Source: JALYLC01 sp035696365
Lineage (GTDB): Bacteria > Actinomycetota > Thermoleophilia > Gaiellales > JALYLC01
Assembly: GCA_035696365.1 (NCBI GenBank)
Contig: DASRQS010000030.1
Coordinates: 1-64,000, forward strand
Direction: 5' to 3'
DNA: 64,000 nucleotides
Part shown: positions 31,239 to 39,458 of the stretch, piece by piece
Numbering within the stretch: position 1 is the stretch's first letter
How the letters are laid out: each line of letters opens with the position of its first letter
The notes under the pieces: model-generated
Told to the model about the DNA's origin: nothing
Database searches by the model: none
The model's input: only the letters and a program-made list of their open reading frames with translations
Position numbers and translations under genes: made by a program

Positions 31239-33632
31239 TTACGAGCCGAATGCGCCGAGGAAGCGGTTGCGGAAGGCGTCCATCCGCCAGACCGGCGCGT
31301 TCGGGCTCGGCCGCAAGCCGTCCTGCCAGCCCCACCGGGCGATCCTGTCCATCACCCTCGGGTCGTGGGCGATGACCGAGATCGGCACATCGTGACTCGG
31401 GTTCTCCCCGGTGATGATCTTGGCGGGCTGATGGTCGCCCAGGACGATGAGCACGAGATTGTCGTTGCCGTAGTTCTGCACCCAGGAGACCAGGGCGCTC
31501 ATGGTGTACCGGACGGACCGGCCGTACGACGCACGTACCCGTTGGAGGTCGCCGAAGAGCGCGGACCGTGTCACGGTGTCGACAGGCTGGTGCTTGAAGA
31601 CCGAGCCGTCGCCGACGTCGCTCCAGGGGATCAGCCGGGGAATGCGCGTCCAGGGCGTGTGGCTCGACACCAGGTCGACCTCCGCGAAGAGGGGGCGACG
31701 CGCGCGCTTCGCCAGCTCGAGGCGCTGCAGGGCCAGGAGGACGTACTGGTCGGGCATGGAGGCGTACGAGTACTTCGGTCCGTGATACCCGACGTTACGC
31801 CGGTCGTAGAGCTTGTCGTAGCGGTAGAACGACGTCCCTTCCGGCCAGGCGCGGTTGTTCGACGGCACGTCACCGACGGTCCGCCACCCGGCCCGCTTGA
31901 ACGCCTTGGTAAGTGTGAGGCGGTCGGTCTTGACGAGCTGGTCGTAGCGCAGCTGGCTGTCGACCCAGACCCCCGACTGCAGGGTGGAGTGCGCCAGCCA
32001 GCTGAGGCCGCCGAACGTCGACGAGGTGACGAAGGCGCTCCGGGAGGAGAAACCGGCGGCCCGCAGTTGCTTGGTGCCTTTGTCGATGGTCGCGTCGACT
32101 CCTGGCGCGAACGACGAGTCCTGGACTGCGCTCCTCCCGTAGCTCTCGACGAATATGAGCAGGACATCCTTGCCGCGCAGGCCGGTCAGCAGCTTGTTGC
32201 CAGGCGTGTCGCGGAAGCGATCGTGACGGATCTCGTCGGCGAAGATCGCGTGGTCCTGGACGCCGGCCTGCACAGCACGGACCTCGTCGAGGGCCAGGCC
32301 GGCTGCGCTCGTGGAGGCAATGGGCGCGTCGGAAACGAGCTGCGCGCCGAATACCCAGCAGAGCACCCAGACGGCGCCGAGCGCCGTGACGGCCGGGAGC
32401 GACCACCGGCGGTGGCGGGCCGCGACGCGCGTCAGGCGAAGCACCGCCAGCGTTGTGAGCACGAGCACCCCGACGCCGAACACCGCCGCCCCGGCGACGA
32501 CCAGATTCGCTTCCGTCCGGCCGATCGAGTCGCGGAGTGTCTCGATGCCGATCCCGGCCATGCTCGTGTCGGCAACGGGGTTGAAGGGCCGGTCGAAGGT
32601 CGCGAAGAACCCCATGTTGAGGACCTTCACGATCACCAGCACACCAAGAGCCGGTCCGACGACGCAGGCCAGGAGGCGCTGGATGGTGGGGGGCAGGACG
32701 AGGGCCAGGGCGATGACGACGAGCCCCTCGAGCGGGACCCTCGCAAACCCGCTGAGCGTGAGCTGACTCGTCTGGTCCGGAGCGACCAGGGCGCCCCACA
32801 CGAGCGGGACGGCGAGGATCGTGAGCACTGCGGCGATACCTGTTCGCACGGGTCCGCTTTCGTGCCGGTCCGGAACCGCCGCCACACGACTGTGCGCAGC
32901 GTTCCGGTGTTTCCACAGCCACCCCACGTCGTGGCCGAACGACTCGGCAAGCAGGGCAAGCGCGACGAGCAGGGCAGCTTGGGTCAGGGCCAGCGGCAGG
33001 ACGCCCGCAGCGGCGATCGCCAGCACAATCCCTTGAGTGGCAGCGACGACCTTGCGCCAGTGGCGCGGCGGCAGCTGCTCTCGCATCCAGGGCAGCAGCC
33101 AGCCCGCTACGAGAAACGCGTAGCGTGCCGCGCCGATCGCGAGCACCCAGACGCCGGCCGAGCGGGCGACGTACACGCTGAGGACCAAGATGAGGAACGC
33201 GTCGACCTCACCGTCGCAGAGCGCGCCCAACGGGGTCGCCGTCCGTGTGCGCCGCACCATCCAGCCGTCGACCGCGTCCAGCACGAGTGCGACGGCCGCG
33301 AGTGTCACCAGCACCGCGACCTCTGCGGAGTGGTCGAACGAGTCCACGGTCAGCGCCGCGACGCCGACGGCGAGCGAGGCCCGGGCAAGGGTCACCCAGT
33401 CGGCCGGCCCGAGCCGGTCGTGGCGGTAGCGGGCGATGCCGCGTGCCAGTGCCGCATTCATGATCAGCCCGCAGGTGACTCCGACGACCCAACCGGCGCG
33501 GCTGAGGCCGACTGTGCCCGCGAGAGCGGCGAGCAGCAGCGCTTGGGCGATCAGCCCGGTCGCCGGGCCGGCTTGAACCGTTCGCAACCGCTCCTGCGTG
33601 TTCGTGGCCACCTCGGGCAGTACGGGACACAC
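31239..33632 (-). CDS. CDP-alcohol phosphotransferase fused to sulfatase/alkaline-phosphatase-like domain
   Basis: A 797-residue membrane protein with two enzyme domains. The N-terminal part carries the CDP-alcohol phosphotransferase signature with Asp119, Asp122, Gly123, Gly136, Asp140 and Asp144 (the usual Ala of DGxxAR is Val). Several helices follow, then an extracytoplasmic-type domain of the alkaline-phosphatase superfamily: VLLIFVESYGRSA, a Ser/Thr-rich stretch SSTFGGLSWLAHST, and LIVLGDHQPAK as metal ligands. The first domain makes phosphodiester-linked lipids or head groups; the second resembles LTA-synthase-like transferases. GTG start; a GTG seven codons in is possible. Confidence 0.87.
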   Translation of the reverse strand: MCPVLPEVATNTQERLRTVQAGPATGLIAQALLLAALAGTVGLSRAGWVVGVTCGLIMNAALARGIARYRHDRLGPADWVTLARASLAVGVAALTVDSFDHSAEVAVLVTLAAVALVLDAVDGWMVRRTRTATPLGALCDGEVDAFLILVLSVYVARSAGVWVLAIGAARYAFLVAGWLLPWMREQLPPRHWRKVVAATQGIVLAIAAAGVLPLALTQAALLVALALLAESFGHDVGWLWKHRNAAHSRVAAVPDRHESGPVRTGIAAVLTILAVPLVWGALVAPDQTSQLTLSGFARVPLEGLVVIALALVLPPTIQRLLACVVGPALGVLVIVKVLNMGFFATFDRPFNPVADTSMAGIGIETLRDSIGRTEANLVVAGAAVFGVGVLVLTTLAVLRLTRVAARHRRWSLPAVTALGAVWVLCWVFGAQLVSDAPIASTSAAGLALDEVRAVQAGVQDHAIFADEIRHDRFRDTPGNKLLTGLRGKDVLLIFVESYGRSAVQDSSFAPGVDATIDKGTKQLRAAGFSSRSAFVTSSTFGGLSWLAHSTLQSGVWVDSQLRYDQLVKTDRLTLTKAFKRAGWRTVGDVPSNNRAWPEGTSFYRYDKLYDRRNVGYHGPKYSYASMPDQYVLLALQRLELAKRARRPLFAEVDLVSSHTPWTRIPRLIPWSDVGDGSVFKHQPVDTVTRSALFGDLQRVRASYGRSVRYTMSALVSWVQNYGNDNLVLIVLGDHQPAKIITGENPSHDVPISVIAHDPRVMDRIARWGWQDGLRPSPNAPVWRMDAFRNRFLGAFGS

Positions 33633-33703
33633 CGTGTTCCGGTTTTCGGGGCCGGTGGGAAGGTGAGGCTAACGATCCTTGAATGTGAGCGCGTGAAGGC
33701 GCC

Positions 33704-34513
33704 ATGAAGCAGGACGAGCGCGCTCCGTTCGTCCAGGCCCTGCGCGGAGCCCGCGTGCGAGCGTACTCCCCCGGCGAATTCGTCGAGCAGGAGAGCTTCA
33801 TGCTCGCCGGAGAGATCCGGGACCTGGCGCGTCAGGCAGGCATCGCACCCGCAGTCTCCGTACTGGACCTGTGCTGCGGAGTAGCCGGGCCTGGACGGTT
33901 CATCACTCGGGAGCTGGGTTGCTCCTATCTGGGAGTGGACTTCAGCTCGAGCGCCATCGACATCGCACGTGAGAGCGCGGGCGACCTTCCCTGTCGCTTC
34001 GAGGTCCGGCGGATCCCCCCGCTCCCTCGCGGCCCGTTCGACGTGGTGCTCCTGCTCGAGACAATGCTGGCTTTTCCCGAAAAGCAGCCGCTGCTGCAGG
34101 AGGTCTCCCGGGCGCTCGCGACCGGCGGGCGGTTCGCCTTCACCCTGGAGGAGGGCCTGCCCCTCACGGAGGCAGAGCGGGAGCGCATGCCTGACGCCGA
34201 CACGGTCTGGCTCATGCCGCTGCCGGAGATGCTCACCTCTCTGGAGCGGGTCGGGCTGGTCGTCCGCTGGCAGGAGGACTGCAGCCGGTCCCACCGTGCG
34301 GTCGCGGACGCGCTGCTCGGCGCGTTTGCCGCCGATGCCACTGAGATTGCCGCGCAGATCGGGCGCCGGGCACTGGAGGAACTGCTGGCCGCCCACCGGC
34401 TCTGGAGCGTGTGGCTGCGGGATGGACGTGTCCGCAAATTCGCATTCGTCGCGGAGAAGACGGAGACGCCACGCACGACTGCCGTGGACGTCGCAGCGCC
34501 GGGTGGCAGCTGA
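33704..34513 (+). CDS. Class I SAM-dependent methyltransferase
   Basis: A 269-residue methyltransferase. Motif I is VLDLCCGVAGPGRFIT near residues 52-67, followed by YLGVDFSSSAIDIAR and motif IV VVLLLETMLAFP. The C-terminal part has helices typical of small-molecule methyltransferases. It diverges from the phosphotransferase/sulfatase gene (71 bases between starts) and ends 32 bases before the right copy of the direct repeat, making it the last gene of the bracketed segment. The substrate is not evident. Confidence 0.82.
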   Translation: MKQDERAPFVQALRGARVRAYSPGEFVEQESFMLAGEIRDLARQAGIAPAVSVLDLCCGVAGPGRFITRELGCSYLGVDFSSSAIDIARESAGDLPCRFEVRRIPPLPRGPFDVVLLLETMLAFPEKQPLLQEVSRALATGGRFAFTLEEGLPLTEAERERMPDADTVWLMPLPEMLTSLERVGLVVRWQEDCSRSHRAVADALLGAFAADATEIAAQIGRRALEELLAAHRLWSVWLRDGRVRKFAFVAEKTETPRTTAVDVAAPGGS

Positions 34514-34820
34514 TGGCACTGATGCCGAGGCCGTAGAGCCGATCCGTTCGATCCCTACTCGGCCCATCCCACGCGAGGCGTCACACCCCGGCGCGTGCCA
34601 GGACAGCTGGCGCTTGGGCTTGCTGGGGCACGTCGCAGACGCCGCCGGCGCAAACCTCGAAGGCCGGATCCTTGCCCGTCCATCCGCGCCGCACCATTCG
34701 ACCGTGGATTTGTGGTCCATGCCCGCGGGCGCCGGTTCCTGCGTGCGCTCGGACGGGCGGGTGCCGCCGCCCCCACATGGTGGATACGGAACGTCGGGGT
34801 AGGCGTCGATACAACGCCGT
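34514..34820. other. Gene-free stretch around the right repeat
   Basis: 307 bases containing the repeat and otherwise nothing recognisable. There is no integrase gene or remnant. Confidence 0.5.
34546..34570 (+). repeat. Right copy of the 25-bp direct repeat (candidate att site)
   Basis: Exact repeat of 3479-3503, same orientation, 31,067 bases apart. Here only the 3' half of the T arm and the acceptor strand are present: the GTAGG half-stem is replaced by GATCC. So this copy holds no more of a tRNA than the identical core. With the left copy it brackets 3.5-34.5 kb. Confidence 0.75.
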
Positions 34821-35423
34821 ATGGCATTGGATGACGAGCCTCCGCACGATTACGAGAGGTCCGCGGCTGTGGAAGCTTGGGTCGAGGCGTTCGACGGCGA
34901 GATCGTGCAGTGCGGCGATTTCGCCGCAACCGTCAGAACGATGTCGGCGAACGGCTGCTTCGACGTCCGCGCTGTCGTCGAGCGATGGATCCTGGCGAAT
35001 CCCACCGGCAACGTGGCCGTCCCGCGCCCGCAGCTCGTGCTCGAGGAACCCGTGCCCGTGCCCGTTCAGCCCGTGCTCCGGGAAGCCCCAGCGCTCGCGG
35101 CGGCTCCCGCGCCGCCGCCGGAACCGGCGTTGCAGGCGGAGCCGACCTCGCAAAGGCCCGTCGTCGATCCCTCCCCCGAGATCGCTCATTTCCACAGCCT
35201 CTTGCAGGGCGGAATCGATCGCGCGCAGATCTACGAGGCCTTCCCGGCGTTCCGGCTGGTGATCGACGAGGCCGTCGTCCAGTACGAGGCAGCCGCGCCG
35301 ATTCTGAGTGAGGCCCCGACGGGCCCGACTCGCCAGGATCTCGATGACGAGATCCGTCGCACAAGGCACGAACTCGAGGAATCCGCCAAGCGTGGCCGGC
35401 GGCGCTGGCGCTCGCGCGGTTGA
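34821..35423 (+). CDS. Hypothetical protein with Pro-rich linker
   Basis: A 200-residue soluble protein, not recognised. An acidic N-terminal domain (about 65 residues, EAWVEAFDGEIVQCGDFAAT) is joined by a Pro/Val/Ala linker (residues 75-110) to a second helical part and a basic Arg-rich tail (RGRRRWRSRG). ATG start without a clear ribosome site. First gene outside the right repeat; the downstream gene is on the other strand. Confidence 0.5.
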   Translation: MALDDEPPHDYERSAAVEAWVEAFDGEIVQCGDFAATVRTMSANGCFDVRAVVERWILANPTGNVAVPRPQLVLEEPVPVPVQPVLREAPALAAAPAPPPEPALQAEPTSQRPVVDPSPEIAHFHSLLQGGIDRAQIYEAFPAFRLVIDEAVVQYEAAAPILSEAPTGPTRQDLDDEIRRTRHELEESAKRGRRRWRSRG

Positions 35424-35588
35424 CGAACTCGCGCCGGACCGGCGCTGGACGTTGCGCGGGGCTCACGAGGTCGCGTTCGCCGTCCTGCCAGCCGACGATC
35501 CGGCGTCGTCCGCAGGTCGGACGCCCCGTGCGAGGGCATGCCCGTCTGCGTGCGTGAGATGCGCGATCTCGGAGTCCGGGCGGTGCAG

Positions 35589-36371
35589 TCACAGGAGCCG
35601 CACGGGGTCGCCCACGCGCACAGCGCCCGTCGACACCACGTCGCCGACGACGCCGATCGGCAGCGGCTCCGTGGTCTCGATCTCGCGCCGGTAGGTTGCG
35701 AGCACGCCGAGCGTGTCGAAGTCGCGTTGCCCGCTCACCGGATCGCAGGTGGTCACGACGCAGCGCCCGACGTTGCCGTGCGGCTGCACGATCGCGTCCC
35801 CCATCTGAATTCGCCGGCCGATCCACGCGTCCTCTGCGTACGGCGCGACGCCGTCGACCTCGAAGAGCATGCGGAAGCGCCGGGAGTCGAGCGCCTCGAC
35901 GCCGCCCGTGCGCGCGAGGTCGGCAACCGATGCGGCGGAGATGATGCTGATGCTTGCGCCGGCTCCGCGATCGCTGGCCGCGCCGGGCTCGTCCGACATC
36001 ACGAGGCGGAGGTCGATGCCCGACCAGTCCGAGAGCGCCGCGTTCCATGGGCCCGCGACGAGGCGCCCGGCGGCGGGCCGGCCGGAGAAGACGGTCTCGA
36101 TGGGCTCGCCGAGCTCGAGTGCGCCGGCGATGACGTCTCCGCCCGGAAACTCGAGCGCCAGCGTCGCCGTCTCGACATCGAGACGGCTGCCGACGAGCGA
36201 CAGGCGCATCGACGTCTTTCCGTTGACGAGTCGTCCGGCCGCGTCGACGAGATGCAGCCGGCGGTTCTCGGCCACGCCGTTGGCGCCGACCTGCACCGCG
36301 TCGACCCTCCGGACTGCGAGGCCCTTGACCACGGCGATGGAGATCCTCGAGACGCGCGCTTCACCGGTCAC
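35589..36371 (-). CDS. MOSC-domain protein
   Basis: A 260-residue protein with an N-terminal MOSC_N-type beta-barrel (SRISIAVVKGLAVRRVDAVQ) and a C-terminal MOSC domain. The latter contains SRRFRMLFEVDGVAPYAEDAW, GNVGRCVVTTCDPVSGQRD with the conserved Cys, and a final DPVRLL strand. MOSC proteins handle the molybdenum cofactor or its sulfur; mARC-type members reduce N-hydroxylated compounds. mobA and moaA elsewhere in the window show the cofactor is made. GTG start, seven bases after TAGGCT. Confidence 0.85.
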   Translation of the reverse strand: MTGEARVSRISIAVVKGLAVRRVDAVQVGANGVAENRRLHLVDAAGRLVNGKTSMRLSLVGSRLDVETATLALEFPGGDVIAGALELGEPIETVFSGRPAAGRLVAGPWNAALSDWSGIDLRLVMSDEPGAASDRGAGASISIISAASVADLARTGGVEALDSRRFRMLFEVDGVAPYAEDAWIGRRIQMGDAIVQPHGNVGRCVVTTCDPVSGQRDFDTLGVLATYRREIETTEPLPIGVVGDVVSTGAVRVGDPVRLL

Positions 36372-36378
36372 CTCGCGA

Positions 36379-36384
36379 AGCCTA
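36379..36384 (-). promoter_or_regulatory. -10 box (TAGGCT) of the MOSC gene
   Basis: TAGGCT on the minus strand with seven bases to GTG 36371 and no Shine-Dalgarno; leaderless pattern. Confidence 0.45.
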
Positions 36385-36467
36385 GACGGCGCTCATCCAG
36401 CCGCCGCCTGACCGCACGCTCGCGCCTGCCTGCCGGCCAGGCGATGTGAGATCATGGCCCGCCGCCG

Positions 36468-37808
36468 ATGATCCACGACCCTGCGCTCGAGACGATGGAC
36501 AGGACGCGGCTCGCGGCGCTCCAGGGCGAGCGCCTCGGCGCCCTGGCGCGCTACGTCTACGAGCGCGTCCCGCCGTATCGCGAGCGCTTCGACGAGGCCG
36601 GCCTGGAGCCCGACCGGATCCACTCGCTGGACGACCTGCGGCGGCTGCCGTTCACGCGCAAGGATGACCTGCGCGAGCACTATCCGTTCGGGCTGTTCGC
36701 CGTGCCGCGCGAGCAGGTCGTGCGCCTCCACGGGTCGTCCGGGACGACCGGCAAGCCGACCGTCGCCGGGTACACGCGCGCGGATCTCGGCGTCTTCGCC
36801 GAGGTCACGGCGCGTTGCCTCGCGATGCTGGGAGCGGAGCCCGGGATGCTGTTCCACAATGCCTTCGGCTACGGCCTGTTCACGGGCGGGCTCGGGTGGC
36901 ACTACGGCGCCGAGCGGCTCGGCCTGACGGTCGTGCCGGTCTCCGGCGGCATGACCGAGCGCCAGGTGCTGCTGATCACCGACTTCCGGCCGGATGTGAT
37001 CGGGTGCACGCCGGGCTATGCGCTGACCCTCGCGCAGGAGTTCGCCCGGCGGGGCATCCACCCCGACGACATCAGCCTGCGCTTCGCCGCTGTCGGCGCG
37101 GAGCCGTGGTCGGAAGCGATGCGGGCCGAGATCGACAGCGGCCTCGGCGTGCTCACGAGCAACACCTACGGCCTGTCCGAGATCATCGGGCCGGGTGTCT
37201 CCGCCGAGTGCATCGAGGAGCGCAGCGGCTCGCACGTCAACGAGGATCACTTCCTGCCCGAGGTCGTCGACCGCGAGAGCGGCGAGCAGCTGCCCGAGGG
37301 CGAGACCGGAGTACTCGTCTTCACCGCCCTGACCAAGCAGGCGCTGCCGCTCATCCGCTACTGGACGGGCGATCTCGCGAGCCTCTCGTCGGAGCCGTGC
37401 AGCTGCGGTCGTACGCTGGTGCGCATGAGCCCGATCCGTGGCCGCACCGACGACATGCTGATCATCCGCGGCGTGAACGTCTTCCCGACGCAGGTCGAGG
37501 ACGTGCTCGGCCGCGTGGAGGAGCTGTCGTCCCACTACCAGCTCGTCGTCCGCCGCGACGGGGCGATGGACGAGGTCGAGGTGCGGGCGGAGGCGACCGG
37601 CGACTTCTTCCGCGCCGTCGGGATCGACGTCCTTTCGGACGAGGCCGTGGAGGCCGATCACGCGGTGGGCGAGCTGCGCGGGCGCGTCTCCGACCTGATC
37701 AAGAGCACGATCGGCTGCTCGATGAAGGTCAGCATCGTCGCGCCGGGCGCGGTTCCGCGCTCCGAGGGCGGCAAGCTCGCGCGCGTGGTCGACAGGCGGT
37801 CGACCTAG
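36468..37808 (+). CDS. paaK: Phenylacetate-CoA ligase family protein
   Basis: Activates an aryl-acetic acid as its CoA thioester with ATP. The 446-residue protein belongs to the adenylate-forming PaaK family: P-loop HGSSGTTGKPTVAGYT, then NTYGLSEIIGPGV and the hinge/A8 region SPIRGRTDDMLIIRGVNVFP, and the C-terminal domain ending GKLARVVD. No other paa-operon genes are nearby; instead the DpgC-like dioxygenase follows after three bases. The natural substrate may therefore be a hydroxylated phenylacetate rather than phenylacetate. Confidence 0.93.
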   Translation: MIHDPALETMDRTRLAALQGERLGALARYVYERVPPYRERFDEAGLEPDRIHSLDDLRRLPFTRKDDLREHYPFGLFAVPREQVVRLHGSSGTTGKPTVAGYTRADLGVFAEVTARCLAMLGAEPGMLFHNAFGYGLFTGGLGWHYGAERLGLTVVPVSGGMTERQVLLITDFRPDVIGCTPGYALTLAQEFARRGIHPDDISLRFAAVGAEPWSEAMRAEIDSGLGVLTSNTYGLSEIIGPGVSAECIEERSGSHVNEDHFLPEVVDRESGEQLPEGETGVLVFTALTKQALPLIRYWTGDLASLSSEPCSCGRTLVRMSPIRGRTDDMLIIRGVNVFPTQVEDVLGRVEELSSHYQLVVRRDGAMDEVEVRAEATGDFFRAVGIDVLSDEAVEADHAVGELRGRVSDLIKSTIGCSMKVSIVAPGAVPRSEGGKLARVVDRRST

Positions 37809-37811
37809 CGC

Positions 37812-38999
37812 ATGGTGCGCGTACGCACGGAATCCGACGTCGTGTGGGCCGACCATCTGAGGGCCGAGGCGGCGTCGATCTATCGCGACCTGACCGACGG
37901 CTTGCGCAAGCAGATGCGCGTCTCCGAGCTCGTCTACGCGGCCGCCGAGCGGTTTCCCGAGCACCTTCCCAGCCGGGCGGCGATCGCCGCCGAGCGCGAG
38001 CTGCTGCAGAAGGACAAGCAGGGACTGGAGATCAACCAGGGGATCTTCGTCGCGCATGTCCTCGCCGAACCGCAGGCGGGCTTTCACCTCCTGCACTCGA
38101 TGTCGCAGCCGACCGCAGAGGCCGTCGCGCGGCTCGCGGAGTTCCAGCGCGGCGGCAGCGTCGACCTCGGCCCCATGCGTGTCGACCGCGAGGACGACAT
38201 CGGCCACGTGACGGTGCAGAACCACGCGTTCCTGAACTCCGAGGACGATGCTTCGACCGCCGCGCTCGAAGTTGCGATCGACCTCGTGCTGCTCGACGAC
38301 AGCATCCGCGTCGGGGTGCTGCGCGGCGGGCCGGCCACCCACCGCAAGTACGCGGGCCGTCGCATCCTCGGCTCCGGCATCAACCTGACGCACCTCTACA
38401 AGGGCCAGATCTCGCTGGTCGAGTTCATGCTCGAGCGCGAGCTCGGGCTGGTGTCGAAGATGTATCGCGGCCACGATCTGGCTCCCTTCGACGCGGGCGT
38501 GCTCGAGCATCGCCGGGAGAAGCCCTGGATCGCCGCCGTCGACAGCTTCGCGATCGGCGGCACCTGCCAGTGGCTCCTGGTCATGGACTACGTCGTTGCC
38601 GAGCAGGGCTCGTACTTCGTGCTGCCGGCGCGCAAGGAGGGGATCATCCCCGGCTGCGCCAACCTCAGGCTCCCGCGCTTCGTCGGCGAGCGGATCGCCC
38701 GCCAGGCGCTGTTCTTCAACCGCACGTTCCCGGCGGACAGCCCCGAGGGGCTGATGCTGGCCGACGAGGTGGTGCCCACCGGCGACATGGCCGCCGCGAT
38801 CCGGCACGCGGCGTCGGAGGTCATCAGCGCCGGCACGACGAGCCTCAACGGCAATCGGCTGGCGCTTCGGCAGGTACAGGAGCCGCTCGACCTGTTCCGC
38901 CGCTACATGAGCAACTACTCCCAGCAGCAGGCGTACTGCCTCTACAGCCCCGCGCTGATCGACAACCTGGAGCGCAACTGGGATGCCAGCAACCGGTAG
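37812..38999 (+). CDS. DpgC-like cofactor-independent aryl-acetyl-CoA dioxygenase
   Basis: A 395-residue crotonase-superfamily protein with the long N-terminal helical extension and ordered motifs of DpgC. DpgC is the metal- and flavin-free dioxygenase that turns 3,5-dihydroxyphenylacetyl-CoA into the glyoxylate. Seen here: ELLQKDKQGLEINQGIF, GRRILGSGINLTHLYKGQIS (first oxyanion loop), SKMYRGH, and FAIGGTCQWLLVMDYVVAE with a Gln at the position of the active-site Gln. Then comes PARKEGIIPGCANLRLPRF. The polyketide synthase and partner genes (DpgA, B, D) of glycopeptide clusters are absent. Probably an operon with paaK: ligase, then oxygenase. Confidence 0.87.
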   Translation: MVRVRTESDVVWADHLRAEAASIYRDLTDGLRKQMRVSELVYAAAERFPEHLPSRAAIAAERELLQKDKQGLEINQGIFVAHVLAEPQAGFHLLHSMSQPTAEAVARLAEFQRGGSVDLGPMRVDREDDIGHVTVQNHAFLNSEDDASTAALEVAIDLVLLDDSIRVGVLRGGPATHRKYAGRRILGSGINLTHLYKGQISLVEFMLERELGLVSKMYRGHDLAPFDAGVLEHRREKPWIAAVDSFAIGGTCQWLLVMDYVVAEQGSYFVLPARKEGIIPGCANLRLPRFVGERIARQALFFNRTFPADSPEGLMLADEVVPTGDMAAAIRHAASEVISAGTTSLNGNRLALRQVQEPLDLFRRYMSNYSQQQAYCLYSPALIDNLERNWDASNR

Positions 39000-39151
39000 A
39001 CCTCTGCCTCTTGACGGGGTGCTGTCGCATTCGTGACCCACTGAGGCTTTCTGAGTGCTACCGTTCAAGGTGCACGCGAGCGAGTACCGAGGTTGCGCCT
39101 TTCCGCGCTTTCTCTGCCCGTTCTGGATATGGCAGAGGAGGTGTTACATAA
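39000..39151 (+). promoter_or_regulatory. Long 5' leader of the cold-shock gene
   Basis: 152 bases separate the dioxygenase stop from the cold-shock start. TTGACG (39011-39016) is a possible -35 and TACCGT (39059-39064) a possible -10 for different promoters. The rest would be a leader of roughly 75-100 bases ending in AGGAGGTG. Cold-shock mRNAs often carry long structured leaders. Confidence 0.35.
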
Positions 39152-39355
39152 ATGGCAACCGGAACCGTCAAGTGGTTCAACGATGCGAAGGGGTATGGCT
39201 TCATTACCCCTGACGCAGGCGGTAAGGACCTGTTCGTCCACCACAGCGCAATCGCCGGCGACGGATTCAAGTCGCTCGCCGAGGGCGCGAAGGTCGAGTT
39301 CGAAGGCGTCGAGGGTCAGAAGGGCCCCGAGGCAAAGAACGTGACGCTGATCTAG
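39152..39355 (+). CDS. cspA: Cold-shock protein
   Basis: A 67-residue single OB-fold nucleic-acid chaperone. RNP1 is KGYGFIT near residues 16-22 (usual KGFGFI, with Tyr for the first Phe), and RNP2 is DLFVHHSAI. Acidic, as usual for the family. ATG start behind AGGAGGTG, the strongest ribosome site in the window, consistent with high expression. Followed by a perfect-type hairpin. Confidence 0.96.
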   Translation: MATGTVKWFNDAKGYGFITPDAGGKDLFVHHSAIAGDGFKSLAEGAKVEFEGVEGQKGPEAKNVTLI

Positions 39356-39369
39356 AGATCCGGATACTC

Positions 39370-39398
39370 GAGCGGAGGCGCGACTCGCGTCTCCGCTC
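39370..39398. terminator. Hairpin after cspA
   Basis: Thirteen-base stem (39370-39382 with 39386-39398, one G-T pair) closing on a three-base ACT loop. No clear U-tract, as is common in GC-rich actinobacteria. Confidence 0.65.
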
Positions 39399-39445
39399 AA
39401 CCCGTATCCCATCTCACGTGCGGCCGGCCCGCCCCGGAGTACTTC

Positions 39446-39451
39446 TACCAT
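39446..39451 (+). promoter_or_regulatory. -10 box (TACCAT) of the CPA1 antiporter
   Basis: TACCAT, seven bases before GTG 39459, with no Shine-Dalgarno; leaderless pattern. Confidence 0.45.
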
Positions 39452-39458
39452 CACGGCG

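Noticed and set aside
28647..33707. A 1686-codon open frame on the plus strand
   Set aside because: It runs through the real reductase, cyclohydrolase, acyltransferase and phosphotransferase genes in other frames. Its Arg/Gly/Pro/Asp-rich translation shows no domain; it is a GC-rich shadow.
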